Of a stretch of DNA of 64,000 bases, positions 9,633 to 20,122 are shown in pieces. The stretch is taken from assembly GCA_028277765.1 (NCBI GenBank), contig JANQFQ010000013.1, positions 1 to 64,000 of the forward strand. The letters run 5' to 3'. A program made the translations under genes and the position numbers. The notes below the pieces were generated by a model. It ran no database searches. It was not told the DNA's origin and saw nothing but the letters and a program-made list of their open reading frames with translations. The DNA comes from Desulfobacterales bacterium (lineage in GTDB: Bacteria; Desulfobacterota; Desulfobacteria; Desulfobacterales; SURF-7). The stretch's first letter is position 1, and each line of letters begins with the position of its first letter.

Positions 9633-10190
9633 ATGCTACGGGTAATTGCAGGTAACCTGAAAGGTAAAAAACTAAAGACCGTCAGCGGACAGCACACCAG
9701 GCCCACTTCTGACCGGTTGAGAGAATCCCTGTTCAACATCATTTCTGATGACATTCAGGGTGCTTTTGTCCTAGACCTTTTTGCCGGTACTGGCGCGCTT
9801 GGGATTGAAGCTTTGAGCCGCGGTGCACAAACAGCTGTATTTGTAGATAATTACAAACCATCACTTTCGATAATTGAAGCAAACATTAAATCATGCAGAA
9901 TGACTGCTGCCGCTAGAATTATTAACTGGAATATCATAAACAATTTAAACTGTCTTAGATCAAAAAAACCTCTTTTTAATATTGTCTTTATGGATCCGCC
10001 TTATGATGAGGATGCCATTGAAAAATCTCTTTCTAATCTTCACGAATCCGGTTCTCTTTTTAAGGAGGCGAAAATTATTGTGGAACATTCCATCAAAGAA
10101 ATGATTCCTGAAAATGAGGTGTTCTTTAAAACAATCGACAACAGAAAATATGGAAAAACAATTGTTTCATTTCTGTCCTATGTGATATAG
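9633..10190 (+). CDS. rsmD: 16S rRNA (guanine(966)-N(2))-methyltransferase RsmD
   Basis: 185 residues, standard for RsmD, which methylates G966 of 16S rRNA using SAM. It begins MLRVIAGNLKGKKL, has the SAM-binding motif DLFAGTGALGIEALSRGA near residue 50 and the catalytic (D/N)PPY motif as MDPPYDE near residue 115. The ATG lies 4 bases after the regulator stop, so it is almost certainly co-transcribed. Together with coaD next door this is a conserved pair in many bacteria. Confidence 0.95.
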   Translation: MLRVIAGNLKGKKLKTVSGQHTRPTSDRLRESLFNIISDDIQGAFVLDLFAGTGALGIEALSRGAQTAVFVDNYKPSLSIIEANIKSCRMTAAARIINWNIINNLNCLRSKKPLFNIVFMDPPYDEDAIEKSLSNLHESGSLFKEAKIIVEHSIKEMIPENEVFFKTIDNRKYGKTIVSFLSYVI

Positions 10191-10229
10191 ACTTAAACAC
10201 CAGTAACATTATTTTAAAGGAAACTGCTT

Positions 10230-10721
10230 ATGGAAAAAATCGCTATCTATCCCGGATCCTTTGACCCTGTTACAAACGGCCATATGGATATTATTGAAAG
10301 GGGACTTAACATTTTTGATAAAATTATTGTGGCCATTCTTATTAATCCTAATAAAAAATACCTTTTTTCCCTTGAAGAGCGATTGGAGATGCTTGAAAAA
10401 AGCCTGGAACAATTTTCAAATATTGAAATCGATTCTTTTAGCGGTCTTCTTGTGAACTATGCTGAGATCCGAAAGGCCAATGCCATATTGCGAGGTATGC
10501 GGGCAGTCTCAGATTTTGAATATGAATTTCAGCTGGCGCTCATGAACCGCAAACTAAACCGGGACGTTCAATCGGTATTTCTCATGACCGGTCTTAGATG
10601 GATTTTTACAAGTTCATCAATAATAAAAGAAGCCGCCCGCTTTGGCGGGGATATCACAAGTATGGTCCCTCCCCTTGTAGATAAAAAATTGAAAGAAAAA
10701 ATGAAGGAAACGCTGCCTTAG
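10230..10721 (+). CDS. coaD: Phosphopantetheine adenylyltransferase
   Basis: 163 residues, the usual CoaD length. It transfers AMP from ATP to 4'-phosphopantetheine in coenzyme A synthesis. YPGSFDPVTNGHMDII carries the (H/T)xGH nucleotidyltransferase motif, and SSSIIKEAARFGGD is the C-terminal ISSTxxR-like motif. AAAGGAAAC lies 7 bases before the ATG. It is the last gene of the lpxC-to-coaD run, followed by a CTAG-rich repeat and convergent pcm. Confidence 0.97.
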   Translation: MEKIAIYPGSFDPVTNGHMDIIERGLNIFDKIIVAILINPNKKYLFSLEERLEMLEKSLEQFSNIEIDSFSGLLVNYAEIRKANAILRGMRAVSDFEYEFQLALMNRKLNRDVQSVFLMTGLRWIFTSSSIIKEAARFGGDITSMVPPLVDKKLKEKMKETLP

Positions 10722-10814
10722 AAAAGAATAGATTACAGGGTGTCGGGTGTTGATTCTGGGATTGAGGATTTGTGGAATTGTAAGGGCAGGATTTCCCCGC
10801 CTAATAGGTTTTCA

Positions 10815-10850
10815 TCTAGTATCCAGTTTCTAGTATCTAGATTCTAGCCC
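10815..10850. repeat. CTAG-rich dispersed repeat (family A) at the 3' end of pcm
   Basis: The stretch contains CTAGTATCCAG, CTAGTATCTAG and TTCTAG units, like copies near 16.0-16.3, 26.45, 36.6 and 40.0 kb. The TAG stop of pcm is one of these CTAG units read on the reverse strand. Confidence 0.6.
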
Positions 10851-11500
10851 TTCCATCCTTCCTCGCCGACAAGTTTAACAAATCTGCAGCCGCCGAGGTT
10901 CGACTCCTGAATGCCCTGCTCATCCTTAAACATCTTGATAAGTTCCTGGGAATGCTGACTTCCTACTGGTACAATCATGCGCCCGGTAGGGGCCAACTGT
11001 TTTAAAAGGGCCTGTGGGACCTCAGGCGCCCCTGCAGTTACAATTATTGCATCAAAAGGGCTTTCCGCTTCCCAGCCAAGGGTCCCGTCCGAATATCTGG
11101 TCACAATATTATGATAATTGAGTTCATCAAAAAGCTTTCTAGCTTTAACAAAAAGAGAATTAATCCTTTCAATCGTATATACGCGGTATGCTATCTGTGA
11201 TAAAATAGCGGCTTGGTACCCGGATCCCGTTCCGATTTCAAGAACACGGTCATCCTTACCCAATTGCAGCGCCTGTGTCATCTCAGCAACAATATAAGGC
11301 TGTGAAATTGTTTGCTGTTCCCCGATAGGAAGAGGAAAATCACCATACGCCTGGTCCATCAATGCTTCGCTTACAAAAAAATGCCTAGGTACCTTGAGCA
11401 TCGCCTCAATGACACTGGGATCTGTAATGCCTCGGGATTTAATCTGGCGGTTGACCATCTCATGCCGCCGGCGTTCAAATTTTAAAGCGTTTTTATCCAT
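10844..11500 (-). CDS. pcm: Protein-L-isoaspartate O-methyltransferase
   Basis: 218 residues from the ATG at 11500, the usual length of PCM, which repairs isoaspartyl residues in aged proteins using SAM. The motif I segment [13 protein letters not shown] and the substrate loop [14 protein letters not shown] are clear. The ORF track starts 30 codons earlier at a TTG (11590); those residues do not resemble the family, so I prefer MDKNALKF. It lies downstream of the cyclo-ligase gene, probably in one operon. The stop codon lies in a CTAG-rich repeat. Confidence 0.93.
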   Translation of the reverse strand: MDKNALKFERRRHEMVNRQIKSRGITDPSVIEAMLKVPRHFFVSEALMDQAYGDFPLPIGEQQTISQPYIVAEMTQALQLGKDDRVLEIGTGSGYQAAILSQIAYRVYTIERINSLFVKARKLFDELNYHNIVTRYSDGTLGWEAESPFDAIIVTAGAPEVPQALLKQLAPTGRMIVPVGSQHSQELIKMFKDEQGIQESNLGGCRFVKLVGEEGWKG

Positions 11501-11600
11501 AACTTCTGGGGCCGAGACCTCGTCACTGGTAAGTGTCCTGATTAAATGTAAACGGTGAAAACCGGTGGGCATGCACTGTCCAGCAGGCAATCAACAGTCA

Positions 11601-12188
11601 TCATATTTTATAGATGATACGATCTTCTGAAATTATGATATCAACATGTTTGTCATGGGATTCCATCGGAACCTGCGGAATAACCTGGCGCTCAAAAGCA
11701 AGGGCCACTTTTCGTGTTGTAGCAGGAAGCTGCGGAATAAGACGGTCATAATTTCCTTCTCCTGACCCAATTCTGCCGCCTTTTTCATCAAATGCGAGCC
11801 CAGGAACCAGAACGATGTCTATACAATCAATTGGCATCTGCTTACACTTTATCGGATTCGGCTCAAGTGAGTCGCCAAGGCCGTTAGTCAGATCATTATC
11901 CAGATCATCAATTTTCATCAATACGGTTTCATGCTTTTCAGTGTCAAAAGATGGAAGTGCAACAATTTTATTCTGGTTCAGACATCGTTCAATAATGTTC
12001 CGCATATTAATTTCACCATTACGGTTCATGTAAAGCAAAACAATATTGGATTCCATAAAATTCGCTAATTCAAAAAGTCTTTCTTCCACGGATATAGCTT
12101 TTTCAGATATCTTCTTATTAGACAAAGCCTTAAGCCGTTTTGAAATATTCGTACGAATTTCCTTTTTTTTCTCTTTAATATCCTCCAT
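11601..12188 (-). CDS. 5-formyltetrahydrofolate cyclo-ligase
   Basis: 195 residues. It converts 5-formyl-THF to 5,10-methenyl-THF with ATP. The C-terminal ATP-binding motif GRIGSGEGNYDRLI corresponds to the family GxGxGxYDR, and LVPGLAFDEKG is the conserved preceding strand. The N-terminal KKEIRTNISKRLKAL matches the family start. The ATG at 12188 has GGAGTG 7 bases upstream. It probably begins a two-gene unit with pcm. Confidence 0.93.
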   Translation of the reverse strand: MEDIKEKKKEIRTNISKRLKALSNKKISEKAISVEERLFELANFMESNIVLLYMNRNGEINMRNIIERCLNQNKIVALPSFDTEKHETVLMKIDDLDNDLTNGLGDSLEPNPIKCKQMPIDCIDIVLVPGLAFDEKGGRIGSGEGNYDRLIPQLPATTRKVALAFERQVIPQVPMESHDKHVDIIISEDRIIYKI

Positions 12189-12254
12189 ATAAACACTCCA
12201 AAAATTTTCATTCTATTAGCAGAACTGCGAATTAAAGTCAACTTATAATAATCA

Positions 12255-12283
12255 TTGACTAAATACCTTTGTCATGATATTTT
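12255..12283 (+). promoter_or_regulatory. Candidate sigma-70 promoter upstream of serS
   Basis: TTGACT, a 17-base spacer and TATTTT lie ~140 bp before the serS ATG in a 230-bp AT-rich gap between divergent genes. Three mismatches to consensus; prediction only. Confidence 0.35.
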
Positions 12284-12418
12284 TTTTAATTCTTAAAAAT
12301 TAAATATCACTTTAAGTGAACAGTAAATTTCTTCATCGGGCATTCAATTATTATTATCTATAATTTCTGAATGTTATAACCATTAACAATGCTATTCTAC
12401 TAACATATAGGTATCGGA

Positions 12419-13693
12419 ATGCTGGAAGTCAAGTTTGTGCGTAAAAATTTGGATAAAATACAAAAAGCCTTGGATAACCGTGGCGCATCAGCAGATTTGG
12501 ATGCGTTTAGAAAATACGATTCATCACGGAGAGAGATACTGGTTGAAGTGGAGAATCTACGACACAATCGAAGGATTGTTTCAGAAGAAATCGCCGTTCT
12601 TAAAAAAAACAAAAAAAATGCTGATAGCCTGATAGCGGAAATGCGCGAAGTCTCTTCAAAAATCAAGGATCTTGACAGTTCCTTGTTGGAAAATGAGACC
12701 ATGCTTGACAGCATCCTTTTTCAGATCCCAAATCTGCCTCATGAGTCAGTCCCTGTGGGACAAAATGAGACGGATAATCCATGTGTCCGGCAGATCGGCG
12801 ATTTACCGGACTTTGGTTTTGATCCAAAACCTCACTGGACTGTGGGAGAAGAGCTTCAGATCCTCAACTTAGAAAAAGCAGCTGAAATCACTGGTGCCCG
12901 CTTCCCGCTTTATCTTGGAGCAGGCGCAAAGCTTGAGAGGTCGTTGATCAATTTTATGCTTGACCTTCACACATCTGAACACGGCTATACTGAAACCCTG
13001 CCGCCTTTTATTGTAAACCGAGAAAGCATGACAAATACCGGTCAGCTCCCGAAATTTGAAGAAGACCTGTTTAAACTTGAAGGATGGGACTACTTTTTGG
13101 TCCCAACTGCTGAAGTGCCTGTAACAAATATCCACAAAAATGATATCCTTGAAGAGAGTGACCTGCCCCTTTTATATACAGCTTATACACCCTGCTTCAG
13201 GTCAGAGGCCGGATCCTACGGCAAGGATACCAGGGGATTGATCAGGCAGCACCAGTTTAACAAAGTAGAATTGGTTAAATTTACCACACCCGAACAATCA
13301 TACAACGAACTTGAACGTCTCCTTGCAAATGCAGAAACCGTCTTAAAGCGCCTCAGGCTTCCATATCAGGTAGTTTCCCTTTGCACTGGGGATTTAGGCT
13401 TTTCGTCTGCCAAAACTTATGATATAGAAGTATGGATGCCATCACAGGGTATTTACAGGGAAATCTCTTCATGCAGCAATTTTGAGAATTTTCAGTCAAG
13501 ACGGGGGAATATCAGATTTAGAAGAAAGGGCAAAAAGGGGACCGAACTGGTCCATACACTGAACGGTTCCGGTCTGGCTGTCGGGCGAACTGTTGCCGCT
13601 ATACTTGAAAACTGCCAGCAGGCTGACGGGTCGGTTGTCATACCGGATGTTCTGCAAGGCTACATGGGCAATATGGAAAGAATTGAGCTGTGA
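12419..13693 (+). CDS. serS: Seryl-tRNA synthetase
   Basis: 424 residues, normal for bacterial SerRS. The N-terminal helical arm spans roughly residues 25-105. The class II catalytic domain follows, with motif 2 [20 protein letters not shown] and motif 3 [17 protein letters not shown]. It charges tRNA-Ser in the cytoplasm. It overlaps thrC by 4 bases (GTGA), so the two are translationally coupled. No T-box or other leader structure was recognised upstream. Confidence 0.97.
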   Translation: MLEVKFVRKNLDKIQKALDNRGASADLDAFRKYDSSRREILVEVENLRHNRRIVSEEIAVLKKNKKNADSLIAEMREVSSKIKDLDSSLLENETMLDSILFQIPNLPHESVPVGQNETDNPCVRQIGDLPDFGFDPKPHWTVGEELQILNLEKAAEITGARFPLYLGAGAKLERSLINFMLDLHTSEHGYTETLPPFIVNRESMTNTGQLPKFEEDLFKLEGWDYFLVPTAEVPVTNIHKNDILEESDLPLLYTAYTPCFRSEAGSYGKDTRGLIRQHQFNKVELVKFTTPEQSYNELERLLANAETVLKRLRLPYQVVSLCTGDLGFSSAKTYDIEVWMPSQGIYREISSCSNFENFQSRRGNIRFRRKGKKGTELVHTLNGSGLAVGRTVAAILENCQQADGSVVIPDVLQGYMGNMERIEL

Positions 13694-15192
13694 AACCAGA
13701 AGATTTTCCACAAAAAATAAAACCATTTATTATTCCAGCTCAAAGCGGAGACGTTGCATACCGTTGTCTGGGATGCGGCCAGGAATACGGGATTGAGAAA
13801 CTTCTTTATACCTGCCCTGACTGCCGTGAAGTACTCCTGCTCTATGATAAAGAGTTCGACCGCTTAAAGGAAATCCCCGGCGAAACATGGAGAAAAATCT
13901 TTGATTACAGGAGAATGCTGAATATCCCGTCTTTAAAGGGAATCTATCTTTATCATGAATTTATCGGCCCGATAGTACCGCTGGAATCGATCGTTTACCT
14001 CGGTGAGGGACGTACCCCGGTGATTGAAGCAAGCACGTATCTTCAGGAAAAGGCTGGGGCCAGGTTCTGGTTTAAAAATGATGGACAGAATCCAAGCGCT
14101 TCTTTTAAGGACCGTGGGATGGCCAGCGCATTAAGCTACATCAACCATCTGGTTCAAAAAGGCTCTGTCAAGGATGTTCTGGCCATATGCGCTTCAACTG
14201 GCGACACTTCAGCCGCGGCCGCGTTGTATTCCTCATACCTTAAATCAAACGTTAAATCTGCCGTCCTCCTGCCGCATAAAAAGGTAACACCCCAACAGCT
14301 CTCCCAGCCTCTGGGAAGCGGAGCCGCTGTCTTTGAAATTCCAGGCGTTTTTGATGACTGCATGAAAGTCGTGGAGGCCTTGTCTGAAAAATACAGCGTG
14401 GCACTTTTGAATTCTAAAAATGCATGGCGTATACTGGGGCAGGAATCATATTCTTATGAGATCGCACAGGATTTTGAATACACCCTTTCAAACCTGGCTG
14501 TTTTTGTTCCGATTGGAAATGCTGGAAATATCACATCAGTTATCAGCGGATTTTTAAAATTTTACGCTATCGGCATCATTGACTCTCTCCCCAAAATAAT
14601 CGGTGTACAGTCTGAACACGCCAATCCTGTATACCGGTATTATCTTGAACCTGTTCCTGAAAAAAGGCATTTTAAACCGATAACTGTGAAACCTAGCGTT
14701 GCCCAGGCCGCCATGATAGGCAACCCTGTATCCATGCCGCGGGTAATTCATCTGGTTAATGAATACAACTCTCTAGCAGGAAGACAAAAAATCTTTTTCC
14801 TTGAAGTCACGGAACAAGATATAATAGACTGGGAACTAACAGCTAATAGAAACGGCCATATTGCATGTACGCACGGCGGAGAAACACTGGCCGGGCTTGT
14901 TAAAGCCAAGGAACTCGGCATAATTGACGCTAATGAAACAGCTGTACTTGATTCAACAGCACATGCATTGAAATTTTCCATTTTTCAGGAAATGTATTTT
15001 GAAAACTCTTTTTCTGAAGAATATAGCATTAAACCAAGGCCTGAGCTTATCAACAAACCGGTTTTTGTTTACCCGGAAGACTTGGAAAACGTTCCAGCTC
15101 CAGGTAACCCCCTTAAAGGGAAAGAATTTGAGCTTTTTGTAAACCGGGTTGCTGATGAAATTGCCAAAAGCCTCCGTTTAAAGCCTGTTTAA
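13690..15192 (+). CDS. thrC: Threonine synthase
   Basis: 500 residues. It is a PLP enzyme that converts O-phosphohomoserine to threonine. The start is a GTG overlapping the serS stop. An N-terminal zinc-ribbon-like segment, CLGCGQEY...CPDC, precedes the PLP domain. The PLP lysine is in SASFKDRGM near residue 140; [13 protein letters not shown] and VPIGNAGN are the cofactor-phosphate and substrate loops. The length and zinc ribbon fit the longer threonine synthase subfamily of bacteria and archaea. Coupling to serS is shown by the 4-bp overlap. Confidence 0.94.
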   Translation: MKPEDFPQKIKPFIIPAQSGDVAYRCLGCGQEYGIEKLLYTCPDCREVLLLYDKEFDRLKEIPGETWRKIFDYRRMLNIPSLKGIYLYHEFIGPIVPLESIVYLGEGRTPVIEASTYLQEKAGARFWFKNDGQNPSASFKDRGMASALSYINHLVQKGSVKDVLAICASTGDTSAAAALYSSYLKSNVKSAVLLPHKKVTPQQLSQPLGSGAAVFEIPGVFDDCMKVVEALSEKYSVALLNSKNAWRILGQESYSYEIAQDFEYTLSNLAVFVPIGNAGNITSVISGFLKFYAIGIIDSLPKIIGVQSEHANPVYRYYLEPVPEKRHFKPITVKPSVAQAAMIGNPVSMPRVIHLVNEYNSLAGRQKIFFLEVTEQDIIDWELTANRNGHIACTHGGETLAGLVKAKELGIIDANETAVLDSTAHALKFSIFQEMYFENSFSEEYSIKPRPELINKPVFVYPEDLENVPAPGNPLKGKEFELFVNRVADEIAKSLRLKPV

Positions 15193-15225
15193 TACAAGAT
15201 TATAATTTTTTGCAAGGAAAGCTGG

Positions 15226-16002
15226 ATGAAAAAAAACCTGATTAACTTAATAGCGCTATTACTTGTTGTATGTTGTTCTGCATCATGCATGACATTAAAG
15301 AAAAAAAACCGGCTTCTACGGGCGGAAGCAGCAAGAAAACTGGGGGAAGCTTATCTGGCTGAAGGCAAACACTCTTCAGCATATATTGAATTAAAAAAAT
15401 CTAAAGAACTGAATCCCAAAGATCCTTATCTGTACCTTGCCTTTGGTGATTTTTATTTTTCAAAGGAAAAATACGATCTTGCCATTGATAATTTTAAAAA
15501 AGCAAAAAAAATAAAACCGGATCTGCCTGCTGTCTGGAATAATATGGGAATGGTATATGTTGCGATGGAAGAATGGGATAACGCGATTAAATGTTTTAAT
15601 AAAGTTCTCGATAGTTTTATTTACGCTACACCCCATTATCCCCTTTTTGGCTTGGGTCGCGCTTATTTCGGAAAAAAGGATTACAAAACAGCTTTAAAAT
15701 ACTTTAAAGAAAGTATTGATGAAAAACCCGGTTTTTTAGTCGCATTGCACTGGCTGGGTCTCACTCACCTTGAATTGGGTAACGGGCCGGAAGCTGTCAA
15801 TACATTAATTAAAGCGATAAAAATAAATTCAGAGGCTTCTATCCTCTTTTTAGATCTCGGCAAAGCCTATATTCTCAGCAAAAAATTTAAACTAGCCTCT
15901 ATGTCACTGAATAAAGTCATCAAGCTTGATAAAAAAAGTCCTGAAGCTGTGGAAGCAAAAACCATACTCAATCAAATTAAAACTATTGATTTTGAACGGT
16001 AG
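15226..16002 (+). CDS. TPR lipoprotein, PilF/PilW-like
   Basis: 258 residues. It starts with a lipoprotein signal peptide whose lipobox is SASC (Cys21). At least five TPR units follow, for example AYIELKKSKELNPKDPYLYL and AWNN-type helices. The layout matches PilF/PilW, the outer-membrane pilotin that helps the PilQ secretin assemble. The pilMNOPQ operon lies just downstream on the opposite strand, which supports that idea, but TPR lipoproteins are common and the assignment to pili is inference. Confidence 0.7.
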   Translation: MKKNLINLIALLLVVCCSASCMTLKKKNRLLRAEAARKLGEAYLAEGKHSSAYIELKKSKELNPKDPYLYLAFGDFYFSKEKYDLAIDNFKKAKKIKPDLPAVWNNMGMVYVAMEEWDNAIKCFNKVLDSFIYATPHYPLFGLGRAYFGKKDYKTALKYFKESIDEKPGFLVALHWLGLTHLELGNGPEAVNTLIKAIKINSEASILFLDLGKAYILSKKFKLASMSLNKVIKLDKKSPEAVEAKTILNQIKTIDFER

Positions 16003-16017
16003 CATTATATACACAGG

Positions 16018-16325
16018 TCTGGTTCTAGATACTGGTCATAGCGAAGCGTAGATCCCGCTTAATTTCAGCGGGGATACTAGATACTGGATGCTAGATCCTG
16101 TTTTTTTTATTTAATAAATAATGTTGCTATATATGATAAAATTGCCAAACACAAGGTTTGCCACTACGGTGTTGTTTTTCTACACACCTTTTTCGCTATA
16201 CTCCATATTTTTACCCAGCATTCCCACTAAAACCCAGCGGGATCTACGCTTCACTATGACCAGCATCCAGTATCCAGCATCCAGCATCTAGCTTCTAGCA
16301 TCCAGTATCCAGCATCTAGACATAC
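16018..16325. repeat. Inverted pair of CTAG-rich palindromic repeats (family A)
   Basis: This fills the gap between the TPR lipoprotein and pilQ. Two arms (about 16026-16060 and 16236-16270) are near-perfect reverse complements sharing GCGGGATCTACGCTTC and TATGACCAG. Both are flanked by repeated CTAGATACTGGATGC-type units. A diverged copy with GCGGGATCT and GACCAGCATCCAG occurs near 40.04 kb. It looks like a non-coding, palindromic dispersed element; no transposase is present. Confidence 0.65.
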
Positions 16326-16363
16326 AAACTTATTACTCAATTTCTTTTATGGAATAAACAGGC

Positions 16364-16394
16364 CACAAAAAAAGGGGGCTTTTTCAAGCCCCCT
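16364..16394 (-). terminator. Rho-independent terminator of the pil operon
   Basis: AGGGGGCTT-TTTC-AAGCCCCCT forms a 9-bp stem 23 bases past the pilQ stop, followed on the reverse strand by TTTTTTTG. Confidence 0.85.
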
Positions 16395-16416
16395 AATAAA
16401 ACTTTTTAATAGGATA

Positions 16417-19400
16417 TTATCCTTCGAGATGAACAATCTTTGGAGTGAGAAAAATTAGCAGTTCTAATTTATCTCCTGTTGACTGCTTCGCCTTAAAGAG
16501 CCATCCAACAAGAGGTATATTACCAAGCCATGGCCACCTGAACTCATCATTATTTGTCGTTTCTTTAATAATGCCCCCGATCACTATTGTATCACCGTCG
16601 TTAATTAGCAGCTCTGTTTCTGCCTCACTGGTTGAAAGCGCAGGTCCGTCATCGGTAATCTGCTTGATGTCTTCTTTTAAAAGCTTAACTTTTAGTGAAA
16701 TACGGTCATCAGGGGTGATATGGGGCGTAACATGCAGTTCCAGTTTAATCTCCTTAAACTCTATTGTTATATCATCATCTTCCTCTTTAGCATATGGCCA
16801 TTCTGATCCCTGGGTTATTTTAGCAGAAACATTATCGAGTGTAACGATCTTCGGGGTTGAGATTACCTTTCCATGGCCCTCTGTTTCCGCAGCGCGAAGT
16901 TTTGCATCTAAAGTGATTGGCGTACCTTTAAGTTTTGAAAAAGTGTAGCCGATTGTTCCTGTTGGCGCTACCGCATGGTTCATTGCGACAGTCAGTGCGT
17001 GCGAATTATAGTAAGCACCGACATTAAGATCTGAACTCATGTTCCATTCCGTACCAATAGCCCTGCTGAACGTCTCAGTGACCTCAACTATTCTGGCTTC
17101 AATAACCACCTGAGGTGTTACCTTGTCAATTTTACGGACAATCTCTCTGGCCATTTCAACCTTCTTAGGAGTATCCCTTATAATAAGCTGGTTATTCCTG
17201 GTATCATGTGTAATGGTACCCCTTTCCGGTGTAAGTATCTTTTCAACATGGGGGGCTATATCACCAACCGTGGCGTAACTGATAGGAAGATATTCAGTTA
17301 TTAGATCTATAACCGCTTCCTCGCTTCTTTTACGTTCTCTCCTGGCGTCAAGAATTTCCTGTTGCCGTTGTTCTTCCTGCTGAAGTGTTTCTTGTGTTGT
17401 AATCCGTATAATTTCCCCTTCATCAATCATGCCAAGCTGATTCATCTTTACAACAAGGTCAAGAACCTGGTCCCATGGTATAGGCTGTACAAGGGTTAAA
17501 GTAACTTTACCTTTTACGTCTTTGTCTATAGCAAAATTCCGTCCACTAACATCACGGATAATACGGAGAACATTTTTTATATCAGTCTGATAGAAATCCA
17601 GCGCGATTTTCTCACCTGTATATTTCTTTTTACTAGTTGTGCGGAGTGTCTTTGGACCAAGTGCTTCAAAAAGAGACGGATCCTCTTCTTCAAGCATCTC
17701 TTCTATGTCTTCGTCAGCGACCTCCTCAGTGACCTCAAAATCTTCAACAGCTTCGTCCGTCGCTGTATCTTCGATAATTCCGGGGATTGTTTCTTCAACC
17801 TCAATTACCCCTGTATTATCTTCGACAACACCTTCTGCTGTAACAGTGCCTGGTGCTGGCACATCTGCGGTTGCTTCTGTTCCTGAAACCTCAACAGGTT
17901 CATCGGTCGCCCTGTTTAAAATAACCTGCCAGGGTGGTAATCCAGCTTCAGCCAGGGGCTTTGGTTTTATTGAAGATGCCTCAAAGTGTACAAATATCTG
18001 GCTGTCCACTTGCTCAACAACATATGGAACACTCTCACGTACTTCTACCATTATCAGTGAGTAGCCTTTCATATCTGCTTTCTGAACAGGTGTTATTCTA
18101 TCAACAGCGCTTTCAAATCGGGTAGTAATAATTGGCCTCTGCCTGTACCGAAGTATATTTGTGTCAAAAAGCTTAAGCTGTATCTCACCGCTACTTAATT
18201 TACCTATAGTGTATTTTACAGGTCTTGTCGTACCGATAATAATTGTTGATGTTCCATCTTCATTGCTTGCAAAATCCGATCTGTTAAGCAGTGCAGGTGT
18301 AGAGTAATCTATCTCCATCTCTTCATCTGGAACATACTCATCTGGCTCAGACTCCGTCAAAACCGGTTCTTCTTCATCTGTTTCTGCGGCATCAATTTCA
18401 GATGGTGTATCTTCTTGAATATCAGCCACAGCCTCAGGCTCTGCCGGTTCTTCTTGAACAATCTCAGTCGGCTCTTTTTCTACAGTATCCCCTATCTGAA
18501 TCAAAAGACCATTATTTACAGCCTTTGCCGAATATGATGAAAGAAACATTTGATCTGTTTCAATAACAAACCTAATTTTATCTGGATGTGCAAAATGCCG
18601 AACCTTTTTGACCCATCTGGAATTGACAGGCACTTTTTCTTGTTTAGTATAAGGGCTGTCAATATTATAAACATCAAAAACGATTCTGGCTGGGAGTGTG
18701 TCAGATACAGGTATCGAGAAATCTTTATAATCGGTTATAGCGCCATCAGCTTCGATCATTATTTTAACTCCGTCGTCAAGCACCTCCGCATCAACCCCTT
18801 CCAGTTCTGAACCTGTCATCAGCGCAGTTGCATCTTCTTCTGAAGCTTCATCATCTTCCTGATATATCTCATCATCGATCAATTCTGTTTCAAGCTCTGT
18901 CTCTTCCATGGCTGCATATTGTTCTGTTTCGTCGGCAGCTGTTTCAGTCACAGGAGGGGCATTGCCAAAAGCTATTCTAACTCCTGATCCCTCCCGATTC
19001 AATTCATAAGCACTATCCTGTTTAAGCCCAATAGTTATTTTTGTTGGTCCGCCTTCAATAATTTCAGATGATTTGATACCGTTGATATAATCATTATATA
19101 GCATCATTTCCGGTGTCACCGTACCTCCCAGTGCTGTATCTGGAAAATACAGAACAAGACTCGGGGGTAAGGGCTGTTTAACTGAAGTATATGTCAAAAC
19201 ACTATCGCCCCGAATCGATATCACGAAATAATCATCACCTTCTGACGTTTTGACCGCTGTTATGAGTTTTGTCTGGCCTCCGAGACTATCAGAAAAAAGC
19301 TCTGGCTGAGCTTCTGCTGCCGGAGCTTCATAGTCAGTATCTGGTTTAGCCCCCTTAGACGCGCAGCCTGAAAATACAGCCATCACCATTACCAAAAAAA

Positions 19401-19449
19401 CTGCTAATCCGCCGTTGATCAATCTTATTTTCTTTTCGCAATAAAGCAT
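16417..19449 (-). CDS. pilQ: Type IV pilus secretin PilQ
   Basis: 1010 residues, longer than many PilQ proteins. It forms the outer-membrane channel through which the type IV pilus passes. The N-terminus is a signal peptide with lipobox FSGC. AMIN-type domains follow (~50-160, 220-310 and 390-480), separated by very acidic Glu/Asp linkers that account for the extra length. STN/secretin-N domains (IALDFYQTDIKNVLRIIRDV) and the secretin domain ending ELLIFLTPKIVHLEG complete it. It starts one base after the pilP stop with GGAGAA upstream. A strong terminator follows. Confidence 0.95.
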   Translation of the reverse strand: MLYCEKKIRLINGGLAVFLVMVMAVFSGCASKGAKPDTDYEAPAAEAQPELFSDSLGGQTKLITAVKTSEGDDYFVISIRGDSVLTYTSVKQPLPPSLVLYFPDTALGGTVTPEMMLYNDYINGIKSSEIIEGGPTKITIGLKQDSAYELNREGSGVRIAFGNAPPVTETAADETEQYAAMEETELETELIDDEIYQEDDEASEEDATALMTGSELEGVDAEVLDDGVKIMIEADGAITDYKDFSIPVSDTLPARIVFDVYNIDSPYTKQEKVPVNSRWVKKVRHFAHPDKIRFVIETDQMFLSSYSAKAVNNGLLIQIGDTVEKEPTEIVQEEPAEPEAVADIQEDTPSEIDAAETDEEEPVLTESEPDEYVPDEEMEIDYSTPALLNRSDFASNEDGTSTIIIGTTRPVKYTIGKLSSGEIQLKLFDTNILRYRQRPIITTRFESAVDRITPVQKADMKGYSLIMVEVRESVPYVVEQVDSQIFVHFEASSIKPKPLAEAGLPPWQVILNRATDEPVEVSGTEATADVPAPGTVTAEGVVEDNTGVIEVEETIPGIIEDTATDEAVEDFEVTEEVADEDIEEMLEEEDPSLFEALGPKTLRTTSKKKYTGEKIALDFYQTDIKNVLRIIRDVSGRNFAIDKDVKGKVTLTLVQPIPWDQVLDLVVKMNQLGMIDEGEIIRITTQETLQQEEQRQQEILDARRERKRSEEAVIDLITEYLPISYATVGDIAPHVEKILTPERGTITHDTRNNQLIIRDTPKKVEMAREIVRKIDKVTPQVVIEARIVEVTETFSRAIGTEWNMSSDLNVGAYYNSHALTVAMNHAVAPTGTIGYTFSKLKGTPITLDAKLRAAETEGHGKVISTPKIVTLDNVSAKITQGSEWPYAKEEDDDITIEFKEIKLELHVTPHITPDDRISLKVKLLKEDIKQITDDGPALSTSEAETELLINDGDTIVIGGIIKETTNNDEFRWPWLGNIPLVGWLFKAKQSTGDKLELLIFLTPKIVHLEG

Positions 19450-19450
19450 G

Positions 19451-20095
19451 TTATTCTCCAGGAGGTTTCTGAAGTTTAAGTTCTCTTTTATGAATAGAGA
19501 CTTTTCCTAAAATATTTTCAACCTCTTCTTCAACTACTATTTTATCCATTAAGATCTGTGAAACTCTGCCGTTATTAATACCAATATACGTGCCGACAAC
19601 AACAACATATCCTTTTCCGCTGGAATCAGTAACCATTGCCCTGTTTCCACTGGACGCAATGATTGTTGCTGTATGCTTCAGCTGACTCAAATCGACTCTT
19701 TCAAGCGGTGTAAGAGGCCGGTTGCCACCATCCCTTGGCCTTCCAACTCCGGTAATCGTCTCCTCTGAAAACAACGGTTTAAAAGGATCTATCTTGCCTG
19801 TATAATCATAATAATCATTTGCATCTCCATCTGTTATATTAGCCCCTTCTGAAGATGCAGTCCCATCATTACCAGCCACGCCTACATTAGCGGACGGATC
19901 CCCAGTAGGAACGGATTCGGATGGAACAGCCGCTGCATCATCTGTTGTTGAAGGTTTTTCTTTTTTATCAGCAAGCACCTTTTGAGCCGGTTCTTTCTTT
20001 TTTGAAGATTTCGACTCTCCTTTACAGCCCGTAAAAAAAGAAAACAAGCATATGATCATAATGATGAAAGTGATTTTAAAAAAAATACGACACAT
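19451..20095 (-). CDS. pilP: Type IV pilus lipoprotein PilP
   Basis: 214 residues. It has a lipoprotein signal (FFTGC), a low-complexity Ser/Lys/Asp linker, then the PilP fold with GKIDPFKPLF and LERVDLSQLKHTATI, ending near KRELKLQKP. PilP links the inner-membrane PilNO complex to the PilQ secretin. Its position between pilO and pilQ is the conserved one. Confidence 0.92.
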   Translation of the reverse strand: MCRIFFKITFIIMIICLFSFFTGCKGESKSSKKKEPAQKVLADKKEKPSTTDDAAAVPSESVPTGDPSANVGVAGNDGTASSEGANITDGDANDYYDYTGKIDPFKPLFSEETITGVGRPRDGGNRPLTPLERVDLSQLKHTATIIASSGNRAMVTDSSGKGYVVVVGTYIGINNGRVSQILMDKIVVEEEVENILGKVSIHKRELKLQKPPGE

Positions 20096-20122
20096 AATTT
20101 ACCGCCATGTTTATTAATGCCT

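Noticed and set aside
16018-16325. Possible CRISPR array from the repeated CCAGCATCTAG-type units
   Set aside because: Units are short, contiguous and degenerate, without regular spacers; no cas genes are nearby.
17639-18064. Ser/Thr-rich 141-aa + strand ORF
   Set aside because: Antisense of the Glu/Asp-rich linker of PilQ; the low-complexity composition is a by-product.
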